From Pseudomonadales bacterium (GTDB lineage: Bacteria > Pseudomonadota > Gammaproteobacteria > Pseudomonadales > Pseudohongiellaceae), in the NCBI GenBank assembly GCA_022827425.1, contig JAJDSZ010000046.1, positions 1 to 39,751 of the forward strand: DNA of 39,751 nucleotides. Direction: 5' to 3'. A program made the position numbers and the translations under genes. The first letter of the stretch is position 1; each line of letters begins with the position of its first letter. The notes below the pieces were generated by a model. That model was not told the DNA's origin, searched no databases, and saw only the letters and a list, made by a program, of their open reading frames with translations. Below, in pieces: positions 26,976 to 34,781 of the stretch.

Positions 26976-27165
26976 TCCAGGAGCCTGCGCGCAGGCTGCT
27001 AGGAGCCTGTGCCGTAGGAATTCGCGAAAGCGAAAATTCGCTATCGCCGCGCCCCTGGCTGGTCGGTTGAGGCGAATATTGGTGGATATGCAACGAAATC
27101 GAGCGGGCGGGGGCGTGGATGAGAGCGGATTTGCAGCCGTGAATTCCTACGGCGCAGGCTGCTAG
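26976..27165. repeat. MITE-like element with CTAG termini, copy B (inverted)
   Basis: The full element spans 26999-27165, from CTAGGAGCCTGTGCCGTAGG to GGCGCAGGCTGCTAG, in the opposite orientation to the copy at 10000. A short extra end, CCAGGAGCCTGCGCGCAGG, precedes it, as if one element inserted next to or into another. The last CTAG contributes the stop codon of the CobC-like gene on the minus strand. Confidence 0.85.
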
Positions 27166-27782
27166 CCAAGACTGGCGTTGTGGAAAAGCAGACTGGCGCG
27201 GCGGCGGTCTGCTTCAACGCTGAGCAGAATCCGGCTCAGGCAGGCGAAGGGGATATGCAGCGGATTGCTTTGATTCAGCGGCATGCCGAGCACGCTGGGC
27301 AGGATGACCCGCATGACTCCGCCGTGGGTCACGATCAGCACATGGCTGCCGTCGGGCAGCTCTGAAATTCCCTTCCAGGCCTGCAGCACCCGGTCGCGGA
27401 AGTCGACGAAGCTTTCGCCATTGGGCGGGGCCAGGGCGGTGATGTCCTCCCGGAAACTGCGGAATTGGGAAGCCGCCAGCCTGCGCCACTCGCTGATCCG
27501 CATGCCGTCCCAGTCGCCGTAGTCGATTTCCTGCCACTGGTCTTCGATTCGCGGCGCAAGCCGCCGGCTCTGGGCCAGGTGATGGGCGAAGTCCCGGCAA
27601 CGTTTGAGGGGCGAAGCGTACAGGTGGGTCCAGTTCGCTTCCGCCCGTTCGGCTGACGCTTCCATCTGCCTCCAGCCCCTGGGGGTGAGTTCGGGATCGA
27701 CCCGCCCCCGCAGGATATCGCCCCCGCCGGGTTCACCGTGACGCAGCAGGTCCACCGTGATGTGTTTATTGGCTGTGCTCAT
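27162..27782 (-). CDS. cobC: CobC-like histidine phosphatase (alpha-ribazole phosphatase)
   Basis: The 206-residue protein belongs to the phosphoglycerate-mutase-like histidine phosphatases. It has the phosphate-accepting LLRHGEPGGG near residue 14, then YASPLKRCRDFA near 55 and the second histidine in VTHGGVMRV near 150, with EIDYGDWDGM between. CobC removes phosphate from alpha-ribazole phosphate in late cobalamin assembly. The family is broad, so the assignment leans on the convergent cobO next door. Its TAG stop comes from the terminal CTAG of an adjoining repeat element, so its last residues may differ from relatives in other strains. Confidence 0.78.
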   Translation of the reverse strand: MSTANKHITVDLLRHGEPGGGDILRGRVDPELTPRGWRQMEASAERAEANWTHLYASPLKRCRDFAHHLAQSRRLAPRIEDQWQEIDYGDWDGMRISEWRRLAASQFRSFREDITALAPPNGESFVDFRDRVLQAWKGISELPDGSHVLIVTHGGVMRVILPSVLGMPLNQSNPLHIPFACLSRILLSVEADRRRASLLFHNASLG

Positions 27783-27825
27783 GGGTCTCCTGTTCTGCTG
27801 TTCTGTGTTGCCGAGATTTTTCCTC

Positions 27826-27927
27826 CCGCGTCATTCTGCGCGAAGCGAAGCGCAGTCGCGGAATCTCCCGCCGGATACCGCTGCGTCAGATTCAGGAGAT
27901 TCCGCGACTGCGCGCGGAATGACGAGA
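27826..27927. repeat. Palindromic interspersed repeat, inverted pair
   Basis: GCGTCATTCTGCGCGAAG ... GTCGCGGAATCTCC on the left and GGAGATTCCGCGACTGCGC ... GGAATGACGAG on the right face each other, with about 20 bp between. They occupy the 156-bp gap between the ribA stop and the CobC-like start, and would fold into a long hairpin. Confidence 0.8.
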
Positions 27928-27938
27928 AAAAGAGAAGC

Positions 27939-28526
27939 TCAGCTCATGTGCCCGAGTTTGGCGATCTTTACCGCGAGATAGCTCTCGTTGTGGGGATTGG
28001 CACCGGTGTGGATGGGGATCACTTCGCTGACTTCGATGCCCATGTCGCGCAGGGCTTCGACCTTGGCGGGGTTGTTGGTAAACAGCCTGACATTGCGGAT
28101 GTCGAAGAAATCGAGCATGGGTTTGCATATCCGGTACTCGCGGCTGTCGGGCGCAAAGCCGAGTTGCACATTGGCTTCCACGGTATCGGCGCCGTGATTG
28201 TCCTGCAGGGAATAGGCCTTGAGCTTGTTCAGCAAGCCGATGCCGCGGCCTTCCTGGCGCAAGTAGAGAATCAGCCCCCGCCCCTCTTCACCGATTCGCT
28301 TCATGGCCATTTCGAGTTGCGAGCCACAGTCGCAGCGCAGGCTGAACAGGGAATCGCCGGTGAGGCATTCGGAGTGGATGCGGCACAGCAGCGGCTCTCC
28401 GTTTCGCACATCGCCCAGGGCCAGGGCGACATGCTCCTTGTCGGCTTCCAGGTCCCTGAAGCCATGAATGAAGAACTCGCCCCACCTGGTCGGCAGTCGG
28501 GCCGATGCGACAAACTCGATGCTCAA
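27939..28526 (-). CDS. ribA: GTP cyclohydrolase II
   Basis: The 195-residue enzyme opens GTP to 2,5-diamino-6-ribosylamino-4-pyrimidinone phosphate, the first step of riboflavin synthesis. The zinc site [15 protein letters not shown] near residue 55 has all three cysteines, and [17 protein letters not shown] carries the catalytic region. I chose a TTG at 28526 because GGGGAAG lies 5 nt before it and the resulting protein, starting [17 protein letters not shown], matches the ~196-residue E. coli enzyme. A TTG at 28556 would add ten unmatched residues. It follows pgpA by 33 nt and supplies the cyclohydrolase that the RibB protein of this cluster appears to lack. Confidence 0.92.
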   Translation of the reverse strand: MSIEFVASARLPTRWGEFFIHGFRDLEADKEHVALALGDVRNGEPLLCRIHSECLTGDSLFSLRCDCGSQLEMAMKRIGEEGRGLILYLRQEGRGIGLLNKLKAYSLQDNHGADTVEANVQLGFAPDSREYRICKPMLDFFDIRNVRLFTNNPAKVEALRDMGIEVSEVIPIHTGANPHNESYLAVKIAKLGHMS

Positions 28527-28559
28527 TTCGACTTCCCCGGATTCGCTTCGCCACAACGC

Positions 28560-29060
28560 TCAGAAGAGCAGATAGACGCTCCGCATGCAAAGGGCGGCCA
28601 TTATACCCGCAAGCACATCGTCAAGCATGATGCCCGCGCCGCCTTGCAGATTGCGGTCGAACCACTTGATGGGCCAGGGTTTGAGAATGTCCAGCACGCG
28701 GAACAGCGCAATGCTTCCCAGCGCCCAGGGCAGGCCGGCGGGGGCCAGCGCCAGACTGAGCCAGCAACCGGCGAATTCGTCCCAGACGATGCCGGGATGG
28801 TCGCCTGCCCCGTGCCGCGCCGCGCTGCGGCCACAAATCCAGAAGCCCGCCAGGGTTGCCAGTACGGGCAGCAACAGGCTATGGGGAAACGTCTGCGCCG
28901 GCAGGGCGAACCAGATGGCGGCGGCCGCAAGGCTGCCGACGGTTCCCGGCGCCCGGGGCGCCAGGCCGCTGCCGAATCCGAAGGCCAGCAGGTCCACGGG
29001 ATTCCTGAACAGTTCGGGAAATGCGGGATTTGCGGCAAATTGAACCGGGGAATCGTTCAC
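28560..29060 (-). CDS. pgpA: Phosphatidylglycerophosphatase A
   Basis: The 166-residue membrane protein has the PgpA pattern LLAFGFGSGLAPRAPGTVGS near residue 25, then the conserved WDEFAGCWLSL near 92 and GGAGIMLDDVLAGI near 140, with four hydrophobic segments. It dephosphorylates phosphatidylglycerol phosphate at the inner membrane. thiL-pgpA is a common neighbour pair, but here a repeat element separates them. I chose the GTG at 29060; a TTG at 29069 is in frame but lies within the repeat's terminal sequence, so the repeat end abuts the start of this gene. Confidence 0.9.
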   Translation of the reverse strand: MNDSPVQFAANPAFPELFRNPVDLLAFGFGSGLAPRAPGTVGSLAAAAIWFALPAQTFPHSLLLPVLATLAGFWICGRSAARHGAGDHPGIVWDEFAGCWLSLALAPAGLPWALGSIALFRVLDILKPWPIKWFDRNLQGGAGIMLDDVLAGIMAALCMRSVYLLF

Positions 29061-29065
29061 GGCCG

Positions 29066-29221
29066 GCAATTCTCATTATGGCGCCGGCGCCGGGCGTGCT
29101 CACATGGGTCATCCTGCGCGCGGTCGCAGGGTCTTCCTGAGAGGCCACCGCAAGAGATTCTGCGACTACGCTTCGCTTCGCGCAGAATGACATGAGAGTT
29201 GGAGCGCCAAAAGGAGAATTT
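29066..29221. repeat. Repeat element with outer inverted ends, copy 2
   Basis: Outer ends GCAATTCTCATTATGGCGCC and GGAGCGCCAAAAGGAGAATT are inverted repeats. Inside are GGTCATCCTGCGCGCGGTCG and GAGATTCTGCGACTACGC ... AGAATGACATG. The order matches the copy at 16736-16922. It sits between thiL and pgpA, genes usually adjacent. Confidence 0.8.
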
Positions 29222-29234
29222 CTGGTTCACGGAC

Positions 29235-30242
29235 TCACCCTTCGACAGCGCAGGCGTAATGATCAAAGGAAGACCAGCCGGAAACATCCGCGCCAGGGCA
29301 GTGGACGCCTTCCCCGGCGACCACTTCGCCAATGCGGGTCAGCGGCAGATCAAGGTCGGCGGCGATTGCCATGAGTCGCGATTCGTTCGCCGGGTCGCTG
29401 CTGAAGCACAGTTCATAATCATCGCCGCCGCAAAGCGCTGCGCGCAGGCGTGATTCCTCTCCGGCGCAGCGCCGGGCCGCCGGAGAATATGGCAAAGCTT
29501 CGGCATCCAGCACAATGCCAACCCCGCTGGCCGCGGCCAGATGTCCGGCATCGCCGAGCAGTCCATCGGATACGTCGATGGCGCAGGCGATCAGCGGCGC
29601 GGCGGCAAGCGCAAACCCGAGGCGGGGCCGGGGACGAAAATATGCGGCATGGAAATGCGCCCGGCACTCTTCCGGCAGCTCTTCCAGCGGCGCGTTGAAT
29701 GCGATGTCCGGCGTGGCGACGCCAAGACCGGCGAGAGCCAGGACGCCATCCCCGACCCAGCCGGTGACATACACTTTCTGTCCGGCCCCGGCCCCTTCGC
29801 GGCGAAGCTCATGACCGGCCCGGCACAAACCGTGGACCTGAATCGCGATTTGCAAGGGCCCCCGGCCGATGTCGCCGCCGATCAGGGGGCAGCGAAACTC
29901 CCGGGCGAGTTCAGCGAGGCCGCCGCTGAAAGCTTCCAGCCACTGCGAATCCGCTTGCGGCAAGGTCAGGGCCAGGGTGAAACACAGGGGTTCGGCCGCC
30001 ATTGCGGCCAGATCGCTGAGATTGACCGCCAGGGAGCGGTATGCGATCAATTCCGCCGCGGCGCCCTCCGGGAAATGCGCCCCCGCAACGAGCGCGTCGG
30101 TGGAAATGACCAGGCGTTTGTCCTCTGGCACGTGCAGGATGGCTGCGTCGTCGCCCGGCCCGAGTTCGATTTCGGGCCTTGGGAAGGCCAGTTCCGGCAC
30201 ATTGAAGTACCGGCCTATGATGTCGCGTTCGGTCAGAATCAT
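29235..30242 (-). CDS. thiL: Thiamine-monophosphate kinase
   Basis: The 335-residue ATP-grasp-like AIRS-family kinase converts thiamine monophosphate to thiamine diphosphate. It shows LGPGDDAAIL near residue 28, VISTDALVAGAHFP near 45, then NLSDLAAMAAEPL near 75, GGDIGRGPL near 120 and the C-terminal AIDVSDGLLGDAGHL near 210. The ATG at 30242 overlaps the nusB stop as ATGA. The same frame runs on to 30608 but that part is the antisense-free body of nusB read in another frame. Placement after nusB is typical. The C-terminus ends just before a repeat element. Confidence 0.94.
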   Translation of the reverse strand: MILTERDIIGRYFNVPELAFPRPEIELGPGDDAAILHVPEDKRLVISTDALVAGAHFPEGAAAELIAYRSLAVNLSDLAAMAAEPLCFTLALTLPQADSQWLEAFSGGLAELAREFRCPLIGGDIGRGPLQIAIQVHGLCRAGHELRREGAGAGQKVYVTGWVGDGVLALAGLGVATPDIAFNAPLEELPEECRAHFHAAYFRPRPRLGFALAAAPLIACAIDVSDGLLGDAGHLAAASGVGIVLDAEALPYSPAARRCAGEESRLRAALCGGDDYELCFSSDPANESRLMAIAADLDLPLTRIGEVVAGEGVHCPGADVSGWSSFDHYACAVEG

Positions 30243-30745
30243 TTGCGGCCGGGGGCTGCTTCGTCGCCGCGAAGTCGCGGCGCCAGCTTGTCGAGCACCG
30301 CATTGACGTACTTGTAACTGTCCGTTGCGCCGAAAACTTTCGCCAATTCCACGGCTTCGTCGATAACCACGCGCGGGGGAACGTCCGCCTGTCTGGCGAG
30401 TTCGAATGTTCCCAGCCAGATGAGGGCCTGTTCCACCGGATCGAGTCTCCTGTCGTCCAGTACCGGCCCCAGATGTCGTTGCAGTTCTCCGCTGTCTTCC
30501 GCTATCGCTGGAAACAGTTGCTCGAAGTAATCCCAATCGACGCGGCCCTTCGCATCTTCGCGTAACTGACGCGCGATCTCGTGGGGGTCGTTTTCGGTCA
30601 TGATCCATTGGTATAGCGCTTGCAGGGCGAGGCGGCGCGCGCCGCTCCGGGGCGAAGCCATGCGCTTGCCGGAAGCGGGATTCCGCGGCGCGGCGCGGGT
30701 GTTCGGCGGCGCCCCCTGGCTGGACGGCTGCGGCTTGCCGTTCAC
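30239..30745 (-). CDS. nusB: Transcription antitermination protein NusB
   Basis: The core, RSGARRLALQALYQWIM to GTFELARQADVPPRVVIDEA and FGATDSYKYVNAVLDKLA, is a complete NusB of about 140 residues. NusB binds boxA RNA with NusE in rRNA antitermination. I chose the GTG at 30745, which overlaps the ribH stop as GTGA. It adds a 28-residue Pro/Asn/Arg-rich extension (NGKPQPSSQGAPPNTR...) whose codons almost all end in G or C, as in neighbouring coding DNA. The conservative alternative is the ATG at 30661, which gives the E. coli-like length. The 4-nt overlaps on both sides show a tight operon. Confidence 0.88.
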   Translation of the reverse strand: MNGKPQPSSQGAPPNTRAAPRNPASGKRMASPRSGARRLALQALYQWIMTENDPHEIARQLREDAKGRVDWDYFEQLFPAIAEDSGELQRHLGPVLDDRRLDPVEQALIWLGTFELARQADVPPRVVIDEAVELAKVFGATDSYKYVNAVLDKLAPRLRGDEAAPGRK

Positions 30746-31218
30746 CGGGATTCCATGCGCGCGATCAGGCTGACCATTTCCATGGCCGCCAGCGCCGCTT
30801 CCGCTCCCTTGTTGTCGCTGGGGCAGGAACGGGCTTCGGCCTGCTCGACGGTTTCCACGGTCAATACCCCGAGCGTGACCGGCTTGCCGCTTTCCAGCAT
30901 GATCTGGCGCAGGCCGCGAACACATTCGCCGGCGACATGTTCGAAATGCGCGGTTTCGCCGCGGATCACCGCGCCGAGGGCGATTACCGCATTGATGTCC
31001 TTTCGCCGCGCCAGGGTCTGCGCCGCCAGCGGCAGCTCCCAGGCTCCCGGCGTCTGGACGATATCGATTCGCTCCCTGGGCACCCCCTGGGCGGCAAGGG
31101 TTTGCAGGGCGCCTTCCAGCAGCCGTTCCACGATAAAACTGTTGAACCGGCTCATGGCGATGGCGTAGCGCGCCTCGCCCGGCTGCAGGTCCCCCTTGAG
31201 CACCGCGTTGGCGTTCAT
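30742..31218 (-). CDS. ribH: 6,7-dimethyl-8-ribityllumazine synthase
   Basis: The 158-residue protein has the lumazine synthase pattern: SRFNSFIVERLLEGAL near residue 23, then TPGAWELPLAAQ near 56, ALGAVIRGETAHFEHV near 82 with the catalytic His in that stretch, and LTVETVEQAEAR near 118. It condenses the pyrimidine intermediate with 3,4-dihydroxy-2-butanone 4-phosphate, usually as a 60-mer or pentamer. It overlaps ribB by 4 nt and nusB by 3 nt. Confidence 0.95.
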   Translation of the reverse strand: MNANAVLKGDLQPGEARYAIAMSRFNSFIVERLLEGALQTLAAQGVPRERIDIVQTPGAWELPLAAQTLARRKDINAVIALGAVIRGETAHFEHVAGECVRGLRQIMLESGKPVTLGVLTVETVEQAEARSCPSDNKGAEAALAAMEMVSLIARMESR

Positions 31219-32369
31219 CCGGTTTTCCCTCCATTGTGCGTGGCACCGTTGCGCGACTTGCGGAAGCGCACGAATTCCTCCACTTCCAGGTCAAAACCGG
31301 AAATCGCCTTGAAGCGCGCCGGATGGCTCAGTAGCCGCATCCTGCCCACGCCGAGATCGCGGAGAATCTGGGAGCCGGTGCCGATGGTGAGGTCGCTGCG
31401 CAATTCCTGCCCGTCCCCGCCGCGGCGGCGGCCCGTGGCGAGCGCCAGCGCGAGGGACGAATCGAGCCCGAGGCCATAGTCATCGCCGGACAGCAGCACC
31501 GCCACGCCCCCGCCTTCTTCGCTGATCCTTTCCAGCGCGTTGCCGAAAGACCAACTGGTGTGGTCGCCGCTGAGCACTTCGCAGACATCGCGCAGGGTGT
31601 TGGGAATATGCACCCGCACCAGGGTTGGCTCGGCGGGGGAAATCTGGCCGAAGGTGAAAGCCAGGTGGGTGCTGCCGCTGATCGAATCCCGGTAGCTGTG
31701 CACCTGGAATTCGCCATAGGGGGTATTGAGGCGGTTGCTTGCGGTGCGGGTAACCGTATGTTCGTTGGCCAGGCGGTAATGGATCAGGTCGGCGATGGTG
31801 CCGATTCCGAGCCCGTGGGCGCTGGCGAAGGCCTCGAGATCGCCCCGGCGCGCCATGCTGCCGTCCTCGTTCATGATCTCGACGATGACCGCCGCCGGGG
31901 CATAGCCTGCGAGCCGGGCGAGATCGCAGCCCGCTTCGGTGTGGCCGGCACGCCGCAGCACGCCGCCGGGCTGGGCCATGATGGGAAAGACATGACCCGG
32001 CTGGATGATGTCTTCCGACCGGGAATCGGGCGCCACCGCCACCTGCACCGTGCGCGCCCGGTCGGCGGCGGAGATGCCCGTGGTAACCCCGCTGGCGGCT
32101 TCGATGGATACCGTGAAACTGGTCTTGTGGCGGGTGCGGTTGTCGTCCACCATCAATGGCAGTTGCAGGAATTCGCAGCGCTCCCGGGTCAGCGTCAGGC
32201 AGATCAGGCCCCGGGCGTTCTTGGCCATGAAATTGATGTCTTCCGGGCGCACGCGCTCCGCGGCGATCACGAGGTCGCCTTCGTTCTCGCGCGCCTCATC
32301 GTCCATGATGATGACCATTTTGCCCTGGCGGATATCGTCGATGAGTTCCGCCGCCGAATGCAGTTTCAT
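31215..32369 (-). CDS. ribB: 3,4-dihydroxy-2-butanone-4-phosphate synthase with degenerate cyclohydrolase domain
   Basis: The 384-residue protein has an intact DHBP synthase domain: IIMDDEARENEGDLVIAAE near residue 20, then RHKTSFTVSIEA near 80 and RRAGHTEAGCDLARLAG near 140. Residues 205-370 have the outline of GTP cyclohydrolase II but not its zinc cysteines. Where CLTGDxxxSxRCDCG is expected, VCEVLSGDHTSWSFGNALERI appears in part, with no cysteine cluster, and the RQEGRGIGL loop reads SGDDYGLGLD. It therefore makes the four-carbon unit only; the C-terminal domain is probably structural or regulatory. A complete RibA is encoded at 27939. No FMN riboswitch was seen upstream. Confidence 0.9.
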   Translation of the reverse strand: MKLHSAAELIDDIRQGKMVIIMDDEARENEGDLVIAAERVRPEDINFMAKNARGLICLTLTRERCEFLQLPLMVDDNRTRHKTSFTVSIEAASGVTTGISAADRARTVQVAVAPDSRSEDIIQPGHVFPIMAQPGGVLRRAGHTEAGCDLARLAGYAPAAVIVEIMNEDGSMARRGDLEAFASAHGLGIGTIADLIHYRLANEHTVTRTASNRLNTPYGEFQVHSYRDSISGSTHLAFTFGQISPAEPTLVRVHIPNTLRDVCEVLSGDHTSWSFGNALERISEEGGGVAVLLSGDDYGLGLDSSLALALATGRRRGGDGQELRSDLTIGTGSQILRDLGVGRMRLLSHPARFKAISGFDLEVEEFVRFRKSRNGATHNGGKTG

Positions 32370-32442
32370 GTGCTGTTTGCCTGCTGGTTTTCTTCGATCG
32401 GTTCCGCCGCCGAATGCAGGTTTCAGGCGCTGTTCGCCGCCT
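32338..32442. repeat. Imperfect tandem duplication spanning the ribE stop and ribB start
   Basis: GTTCCGCCGCCGAATGCAG occurs at 32346-32364 and again at 32400-32418, and similarity extends on both sides over about 49 bp with a 56-bp offset. In the first copy the adjoining TTTCAT is the ribB start on the minus strand; in the second TTTCAG includes the ribE stop. Confidence 0.8.
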
Positions 32443-33043
32443 GCCTCTCTTTGTCGCCCTGCTGCAGCCTTTCCAGATAGCGCGCCAGCAGGTCGGCTTC
32501 GAGGTTGACCTGCTGTCCCTCCCGGTACTGGCCGATAATCGTTTCCGCCCGGGTGTGGGGAATGATGTTCACGCTGAATTCCGCACCGTCCACCTGGTTC
32601 ACCGTGAGGCTGGTTCCGTCGATGCAGATGGAACCCTTGGGGGCGATGTATCGCGCCAGGGGGGCCGGCGCCCGGAACCGGAGTCGCAGATTGTCGCCGT
32701 CGCTCTCGCGCCGCAGCAACTCGCCCATACCGTCCACATGACCGCTCACCAGATGGCCGCCGAGTCGGTCTCCCAACCGCATGGCAAGCTCCAGATTCAC
32801 CCGCCGTCCCGGCGCCAGGGTTCCCAGGGTCGTGCAGCGCAGGGTTTCCTTCGATACATCGGCGACAAAACTGTCGCCTCCCCGTTCCACCACGGTCAGG
32901 CAGCAGCCGTTGACGGCGATGCTGTGGCCGATCTCGACATCGGCCAGATCCAGGCCGCCCGCCGCCACCCGCAGGCGGCAGCCGCCGCTGTTTTCGCCGC
33001 GTTCAAGCACGGCTCCCATGGCGGCGACGATTCCGGTGAACAT
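32423..33043 (-). CDS. ribE: Riboflavin synthase alpha chain
   Basis: The 206-residue enzyme has two lumazine-binding barrels. The first starts MFTGIVAAMGAV and includes GHSIAVNGCCLTVV; the second includes HLVSGHVDGMGEL and KGSICIDGTSLTVNQV. It dismutates two 6,7-dimethyl-8-ribityllumazine molecules to riboflavin, acting as a homotrimer. Its last codons, QAANSA and the stop, are part of a duplicated segment whose other copy holds the ribB start. A repeat fragment at 33053 separates it from ribD. Confidence 0.95.
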   Translation of the reverse strand: MFTGIVAAMGAVLERGENSGGCRLRVAAGGLDLADVEIGHSIAVNGCCLTVVERGGDSFVADVSKETLRCTTLGTLAPGRRVNLELAMRLGDRLGGHLVSGHVDGMGELLRRESDGDNLRLRFRAPAPLARYIAPKGSICIDGTSLTVNQVDGAEFSVNIIPHTRAETIIGQYREGQQVNLEADLLARYLERLQQGDKERQAANSA

Positions 33044-33052
33044 CGGATGACT

Positions 33053-33107
33053 CTAGGAGCCTGCGCCGCGGGAATTCACGGCTGCAAATCCGCTCCCGTC
33101 CGCGCCG
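33053..33107. repeat. MITE-like element, end fragment C
   Basis: CTAGGAGCCTGCGCCGCGGG followed by AATTCACGGCTGCAAATCCG matches the left part of the copy at 10000. The rest is missing. It reaches into the end of ribD, whose last seven codons and TGA stop are encoded by it. Confidence 0.8.
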
Positions 33108-34302
33108 CCGGGCGGAGGGTGATTTTCAGGTCATCGCCGACTCTTTCGGCATCCCGGATCAGCCAGTCCGGATTCGAATCCAGATTCTCCATCCCGGCCA
33201 GCGCCAGCAGGGGTTTGGCGTCGCTGCCGAGCAGGCGGGGCGCCATGTAGATCACCATTTCGTCCACCAGGCTGGCCTTGACCAGCGCTCCGCTGAGCAC
33301 CGGGCCCGCTTCCACCAGCACCTCATTGCACGCAAATCTCGTGGCGAGGCAGTCTAGCACGAATCCGGGGTCCACCCTTTCCGAGACCGCCGGCGCCGTG
33401 ATCAGTTCCACATGATCCGGCAAAGCGCGCCGCCGCGAGGTTTCCCGCAGGCTGAAGACCTTGACCGCGCCATCCCGGGAAAAAGTTCCCGCATGGGGCG
33501 GGATGCGCAGGCGGCTGTCCAGTATCACGCGCAGGGGCTGTCCCGTTTCGTTTTCCGGCGATGGGTGTCCCATGCCGGCGCGGAGGCGGGCGACGGCTGC
33601 CAGGCGATCTTCCACCTTCCTCCGGGATTCGTCCGGGAGCGATTCGGGACGGACATTCAGGGACGGATCGTCGGCGATCATCGTGCCGATGCCGGTCATG
33701 ATGGCGCAACTGCGGGCCCGCAGCATTTGCGCATCGGCCCGGGCCCGCTCTCCGGTGATCCACTTGCTGACGCCATTGGCGAGTGCTGTCCCGCCGTCGA
33801 GGCTCATGGCGAGTTTGCAGCGCACATAGGGCCTGCCGCGCCGCATTCGGGAGACAAATCCCCGGTTCAATTCGTCCGCCGCGCCGGCAAGGTCCCGCAT
33901 GTGGAATACCGGAATGCCGGCGGCTTCGAGTTGCCGGACGCCGGACACTTGCGGGTTGGGGTCGAGGCCCGCCACCACAAGCTGGCGGACGCCGGCGTCA
34001 ATCAGCGCCGCGCTGCAGGGGCCGGTGCGGCCCTGATGGGAACAGGGCTCCAGGGTGACAAATACCGTGGCGCCGGCGCCGCGCCGGGGATCAGCGACCA
34101 GCGCCGCGATTTCCGCATGAGCTTGCCCCGCCCCGGCGTGAAAGCCTTCGCCCACCCGATGGCCATCGCGAACCAGTACGCAACCCACCCGGGGATTGGG
34201 GGCGCAGGACAGCACCGAGCGCGCCAGTTCGAATGCGCGCTCCATATGCCCTGGCCAGTCCGCCAGCGCGCCGCCGCAATCTGCCCTGGTGATCGTGCGC
34301 AT
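33076..34302 (-). CDS. ribD: Bifunctional riboflavin deaminase/reductase
   Basis: The protein of about 408 residues has an N-terminal zinc deaminase, with AGQAHAEIAAL (zinc His, catalytic Glu) near residue 62 and LEPCSHQGRTGPCSAAL near 85. A reductase domain follows, with RPYVRCKLAMSLDGGTALANG near 155 and EVLVEAGPVLSGALV near 335. It deaminates the pyrimidine and then reduces its ribosyl side chain with NADPH. It has an ~25-residue insertion around 230-260 compared with a typical RibD. The ATG at 34302 was chosen; TTG 34311 overlaps nrdR's stop. The final TGADLQP and stop come from an inserted repeat fragment, so the native C-terminus has been replaced. Confidence 0.93.
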   Translation of the reverse strand: MRTITRADCGGALADWPGHMERAFELARSVLSCAPNPRVGCVLVRDGHRVGEGFHAGAGQAHAEIAALVADPRRGAGATVFVTLEPCSHQGRTGPCSAALIDAGVRQLVVAGLDPNPQVSGVRQLEAAGIPVFHMRDLAGAADELNRGFVSRMRRGRPYVRCKLAMSLDGGTALANGVSKWITGERARADAQMLRARSCAIMTGIGTMIADDPSLNVRPESLPDESRRKVEDRLAAVARLRAGMGHPSPENETGQPLRVILDSRLRIPPHAGTFSRDGAVKVFSLRETSRRRALPDHVELITAPAVSERVDPGFVLDCLATRFACNEVLVEAGPVLSGALVKASLVDEMVIYMAPRLLGSDAKPLLALAGMENLDSNPDWLIRDAERVGDDLKITLRPAARTGADLQP

Positions 34303-34307
34303 CGGAA

Positions 34308-34766
34308 TCAATCGGAGGTTTTGGAAAGGCGTTCGATTTCCTGGCGGAATTCATCGAGATCCTTGAAGCTGCGATACACCGAGGCAAAGCGCACAAACGC
34401 CACCTCATCCAGTTCGCGCAACTCCTTCATCACGGCCTCCCCCACCATTACCGAAGGAATCTCCCGTTCGCCGCCGGACCGCAGTTCCCCCTTGATGCGG
34501 TTGACGGCGGCTTCCACGAGTTCGACGCTTACCGGCCGTTTTTCCAGCGCCTTGTGCAGGCCATCGCGAAGCTTGTCCTCGTGGAAAGGCTCCCGGGAAC
34601 CGTCGCTCTTGATGATGCGGGGCATGACGAGTTCGGCGGACTCGTAGGTGGTGAACCGCTCCTCGCAGGTGATGCATTCCCGGCGGCGGCGCACGTGATT
34701 GCCGTCTGAAACCAGCCGGGAATCGATCACCTTGGTGTCCACCGCGCCGCAAAATGGGCAATGCAT
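34308..34766 (-). CDS. nrdR: Transcriptional repressor NrdR
   Basis: The 152-residue protein starts with a zinc ribbon, [17 protein letters not shown] and [13 protein letters not shown], followed by an ATP-cone ([17 protein letters not shown]). NrdR binds NrdR boxes at ribonucleotide reductase genes in response to (d)ATP. It sits between glyA and ribD, the standard gammaproteobacterial position. It begins 15 nt after glyA. Confidence 0.96.
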   Translation of the reverse strand: MHCPFCGAVDTKVIDSRLVSDGNHVRRRRECITCEERFTTYESAELVMPRIIKSDGSREPFHEDKLRDGLHKALEKRPVSVELVEAAVNRIKGELRSGGEREIPSVMVGEAVMKELRELDEVAFVRFASVYRSFKDLDEFRQEIERLSKTSD

Positions 34767-34781
34767 CGCTGTCAGCTCCGC

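Noticed and set aside
9865..29221. CRISPR array
   Set aside because: The repeats are dispersed and palindromic, with no regular spacers and no cas genes.
32370..34320. FMN riboswitch in the riboflavin cluster
   Set aside because: No conserved RFN-element blocks were found before ribE, ribB or ribD.
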